A stretch of DNA of 14,752 nucleotides from Spirochaetaceae bacterium (GTDB lineage Bacteria; Spirochaetota; Spirochaetia; SZUA-6; Fen-1364), in NCBI GenBank assembly GCA_003170115.1, contig PMZS01000058.1, forward strand, positions 1 to 14,752, in the 5' to 3' direction. Shown piece by piece: positions 13,155 through 14,752 of the stretch. Made by a program: the position numbers and the translations under genes. The first letter of the stretch is position 1. Each line of letters begins with the position of its first letter. The notes below the pieces were generated by a model that did not search any database, had not been told where the DNA came from, and was given only the letters and a program-made list of their open reading frames with translations.

Positions 13155-14329
13155 GCCCGTGCCGCGAACTCCTCCCGCACCCGGGGCAGGAGAGATTCGA
13201 TTCTTTCACGGACGGCGGGGGGCACCGTCATGCCCGTGAGCTCATCCAGGCACGACACACCCCTCTGCCGGATCAGCTCCCCGATTCTTGAGGACTGCTC
13301 GTCTCCCGGGATCCTTGCAATCAAGGCGCCGCAGACTCCATAGAGGAGAAACTCCGGTAATCTCCCATGGGCGAGCATCAGCCCGACAGGCCCGAAGAAC
13401 CGTTCGTCCCGGCCAAGCTTGCGGATTGGTTCCCTCACCACGCGAAGAATCTCATCCGGCAGCTCCGGGCTCACGCATTTCTCCGTGAGTGCGGCGCGGT
13501 ACGCGCGGATCACCTCGGCAGTGAAACCATACTCCTTCTCGATGGCCCACCCCGATTCCTCGATCGCCTTCTCGCAGATCTCCATGATCCGCGGGTCCTG
13601 CGCCGCCTCGTGAATGTACGCGTATCCCCTGAGGAATCCCAGGTAGCCGAAAGTGGCATGACCCGTGTTGTGGATATAGAGCTTTCGCTGGAGGAACCTC
13701 GTCTGGTCCTCCACGAGCTCGAGTGTCCGGATTGCGGGCAGGTCGGGTCCGCGGATTGCGTTCCGGTCGGCGGTCCACTCGCTGTACTCCTCTCCCAGGA
13801 GCAAGAGAGGGTCGGAAGGCCGGGCAACCACGCGCGCGACCATCGTATCCGCAAATCCGACCTGCCGCTCCAGTTTTTCGCGCAGTTCCCCGGGAAAGTC
13901 CTCCAGAATGAAGTCTCTGAAGGTGGTGGAGCTGTGATTCATGTTCTCACAACAGAGAACATTCTTGAAATCGTGAGGTCCCGCGGCCTTCAGCCATTGG
14001 ATAATCGGTGCACGCATGGCCGTCGCCGCGTCTCTCAGGTTGCCGGGACAGACGGCAGTGAACACGAGGGAGGAATCCCGGAAGGCGGAGTACACATCTT
14101 TGCTCTCCGAGGTGTGGACAATCCGAAAATCGTCGATGGTCACGGTCCTGGTGTGCCCGCTCACCAGCCGTACTGAGTAGCTGCCGGAGGCCCGAAGCCG
14201 GGCGCAGAGCGACTGGTCCTTGTCCAGGAAGGTCACCCGGTAGCCGGACTCGACGGCAAGCTGGGCAACGTGCCCGCGCCCTGTTGCCCCCGCGCCGATG
14301 ATCAGGACATTTCCCTTCTGAGTACTCAT
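13151..14329 (-). CDS. mtlD: Mannitol-1-phosphate dehydrogenase family protein (MtlD-like)
   Basis: A 392-residue polyol-phosphate dehydrogenase, near the about 380 of MtlD, which oxidises mannitol-1-phosphate to fructose-6-phosphate with NAD+. Rossmann motif IGAGATGRGH (11-20) with Asp36 (VTFLDKD) ending the second strand, as in NAD-dependent enzymes. Catalytic segment KLYIHNTGHATFGYLG (Lys216, Asn221, His224) is intact. The C-terminal helical domain includes REPIRKLGRDERFFGP. First gene of the three-gene operon with manA-like and RLP genes; no PTS transporter or sugar kinase is visible, so the supply of phosphorylated polyol is unknown. No Shine-Dalgarno precedes ATG 14329; a promoter just upstream predicts a leaderless message. 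Family is clear; exact polyol is not. Confidence 0.88.
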   Translation of the reverse strand: MSTQKGNVLIIGAGATGRGHVAQLAVESGYRVTFLDKDQSLCARLRASGSYSVRLVSGHTRTVTIDDFRIVHTSESKDVYSAFRDSSLVFTAVCPGNLRDAATAMRAPIIQWLKAAGPHDFKNVLCCENMNHSSTTFRDFILEDFPGELREKLERQVGFADTMVARVVARPSDPLLLLGEEYSEWTADRNAIRGPDLPAIRTLELVEDQTRFLQRKLYIHNTGHATFGYLGFLRGYAYIHEAAQDPRIMEICEKAIEESGWAIEKEYGFTAEVIRAYRAALTEKCVSPELPDEILRVVREPIRKLGRDERFFGPVGLMLAHGRLPEFLLYGVCGALIARIPGDEQSSRIGELIRQRGVSCLDELTGMTVPPAVRERIESLLPRVREEFAARA

Positions 14330-14337
14330 GTGTCGGG

Positions 14338-14366
14338 ATCATGTGCCACACGAGGGGGCCTGTCAA
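14338..14366 (-). promoter_or_regulatory. Promoter of the mtlD-manA-RLP operon, predicted leaderless
   Basis: On the minus strand a perfect TTGACA (14366-14361), a 17-base spacer and CATGAT (14343-14338, four of six) are present. The start site would be about 14331, within a few bases of ATG 14329. The absence of a ribosome site before that ATG fits a leaderless transcript. Confidence 0.55.
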
Positions 14367-14379
14367 TTTGTCCTTGACA
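14361..14379. promoter_or_regulatory. Inverted repeat, possible operator
   Basis: TGTCAA (14361-14366), 7-base spacer, TTGACA (14374-14379). The left arm is the -35 box of the mtlD promoter on the opposite strand. A regulator bound here would block the operon, and possibly the divergent small membrane-protein gene. Confidence 0.45.
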
Positions 14380-14400
14380 CGGGAGGAACCGTCCATTCTG

Positions 14401-14625
14401 ATGCGGAGAGTGAGCTTCTTTCAGCATTGGATCGGCTGGGGCTGGGGCGTTGCCTTGCTGCTTTGGATTCTGGGCACCATGGTGATTCTGACAACCGTCC
14501 AGCGTCACTTCCTCGAACGGACCGGCAGCAGGCGCCTTACCATTGTCATCTTCATCGTCTGGAGCCTCGCGGTGATCGGAGCCGCCGCGAGATTCTTCGG
14601 ATTCGGCCCCCCCTCAGGCAACTGA
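14401..14625 (+). CDS. Small two-helix membrane protein, unknown function
   Basis: A 74-residue protein with two predicted transmembrane helices: WIGWGWGVALLLWILGTMVIL (about 10-30) and LTIVIFIVWSLAVIGAAARF (about 46-65), joined by a charged loop (RHFLERTGSRR). I do not recognise the family. ATG 14401 is taken as the start because it sits just before the hydrophobic region; GGAGG at 14382-14386 is 14 bases upstream, longer than ideal. The frame is open further up to 14341, but those extra residues overlap the mtlD promoter and look non-coding. It is divergent to the sugar operon, so it could be coregulated, but nothing in the sequence ties it to that pathway. Confidence 0.6.
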   Translation: MRRVSFFQHWIGWGWGVALLLWILGTMVILTTVQRHFLERTGSRRLTIVIFIVWSLAVIGAAARFFGFGPPSGN

Positions 14626-14632
14626 GCACGCC

Positions 14633-14752
14633 TTATTGCCCCGCCAGAAACAAGGGCTCGAGGTGGGGAGCGGAATCGAGCATGCCCGCGATCGACGCCG
14701 CTTGCCGGTCCCACGCGGTCAGCGGGGGCACGCCGAAGAGATCCTCGACATA
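14633..14752 (-). CDS. C-terminal end of a possible phosphoesterase-family protein
   Basis: The window edge cuts this minus-strand gene. Only the last 39 codons are present, ending at TAA (14635-14633). The segment YVEDLFGVPPLTAWDRQAAS and the following IAGMLD resemble the C-terminal end of phospholipase C/acid phosphatase-type phosphoesterases, where a LPPLTxxD motif precedes a short helix. The evidence is one short motif, so the family is tentative. It ends 7 bases from the stop of the converging membrane-protein gene. Confidence 0.45.
   Translation of the reverse strand, partial: YVEDLFGVPPLTAWDRQAASIAGMLDSAPHLEPLFLAGQ

Noticed and set aside
12507..13343. Plus-strand frames opposite the manA-like and mtlD-like genes
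   Set aside because: Arg/Ser/Pro-rich translations with no domain. The opposite strand carries clear catalytic motifs.
14374..14402. TTGACA on the plus strand as promoter for the small membrane protein
   Set aside because: At 17-base spacing the -10 position (TCTGAT) would overlap the ATG at 14401, so the arm is better read as half of the inverted repeat.
1..14752. CRISPR arrays, insertion sequences, rRNA genes, riboswitches
   Set aside because: No regularly spaced repeats, transposase motifs, rRNA segments or recognisable riboswitch cores seen while reading both strands.

Overview
The window reads as a GC-rich, gene-dense bacterial chromosome segment. Gene style (DnaE paralogue ending at an OB fold, PAS/HisKA_3 kinases, Kai proteins outside cyanobacteria, many lipoprotein or secreted unknowns) suggests a Gram-negative environmental lineage such as Desulfobacterota, NC10/Methylomirabilota, Acidobacteriota or a proteobacterium. 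The sequence alone does not fix the taxon.

Layout. (1) 1-2833: the 3' part of a DnaE-family polymerase gene; a converging, frameshifted LEA-2/WHy-type lipoprotein gene; and a divergent STAS-domain gene with a good sigma-70-like promoter. (2) 2858-4093: a tRNA-Val(UAC), then a tandem pair of paralogous genes of unknown family in visibly more A/T-rich DNA. (3) 4114-8619, minus strand: a compact operon kaiC - kaiB - second kaiB - PAS histidine kinase - NarL-type response regulator. The first four genes overlap or nearly touch, and a candidate promoter lies in front of kaiC. (4) 8887-10662, plus strand: a Crp/Fnr-family regulator; the orphan C-terminal end of a LuxR-type response regulator; and two small genes (a secreted unknown and a doubtful small ORF), each preceded at nearly the same distance by a copy of the palindrome GTGCGCTA(A/C)CGCAC. 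(5) 10740-14329, minus strand: mtlD-like - manA-like - RuBisCO-like protein (RLP) operon, with a candidate leaderless promoter overlapped by an inverted repeat. (6) 14401-14752: a small two-helix membrane protein and the 3' end of a possible phosphoesterase gene.

How they may work together. The Kai operon holds a KaiC ATPase with canonical motifs, two KaiB-fold partners and a complete two-component output, but no kaiA in view. It could be a KaiA-independent timer or stress/energy sensor wired to transcription. The sugar operon joins a polyol-phosphate dehydrogenase, a type I phosphomannose-isomerase-like metalloenzyme and an RLP that keeps the Lys-Asp-Glu metal/carbamate triad but has lost other RuBisCO catalytic residues. 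That set looks like a sugar-alcohol or sugar-phosphate catabolic pathway whose RLP reaction cannot be read from sequence. These two operons are the strongest candidates for an undescribed system.
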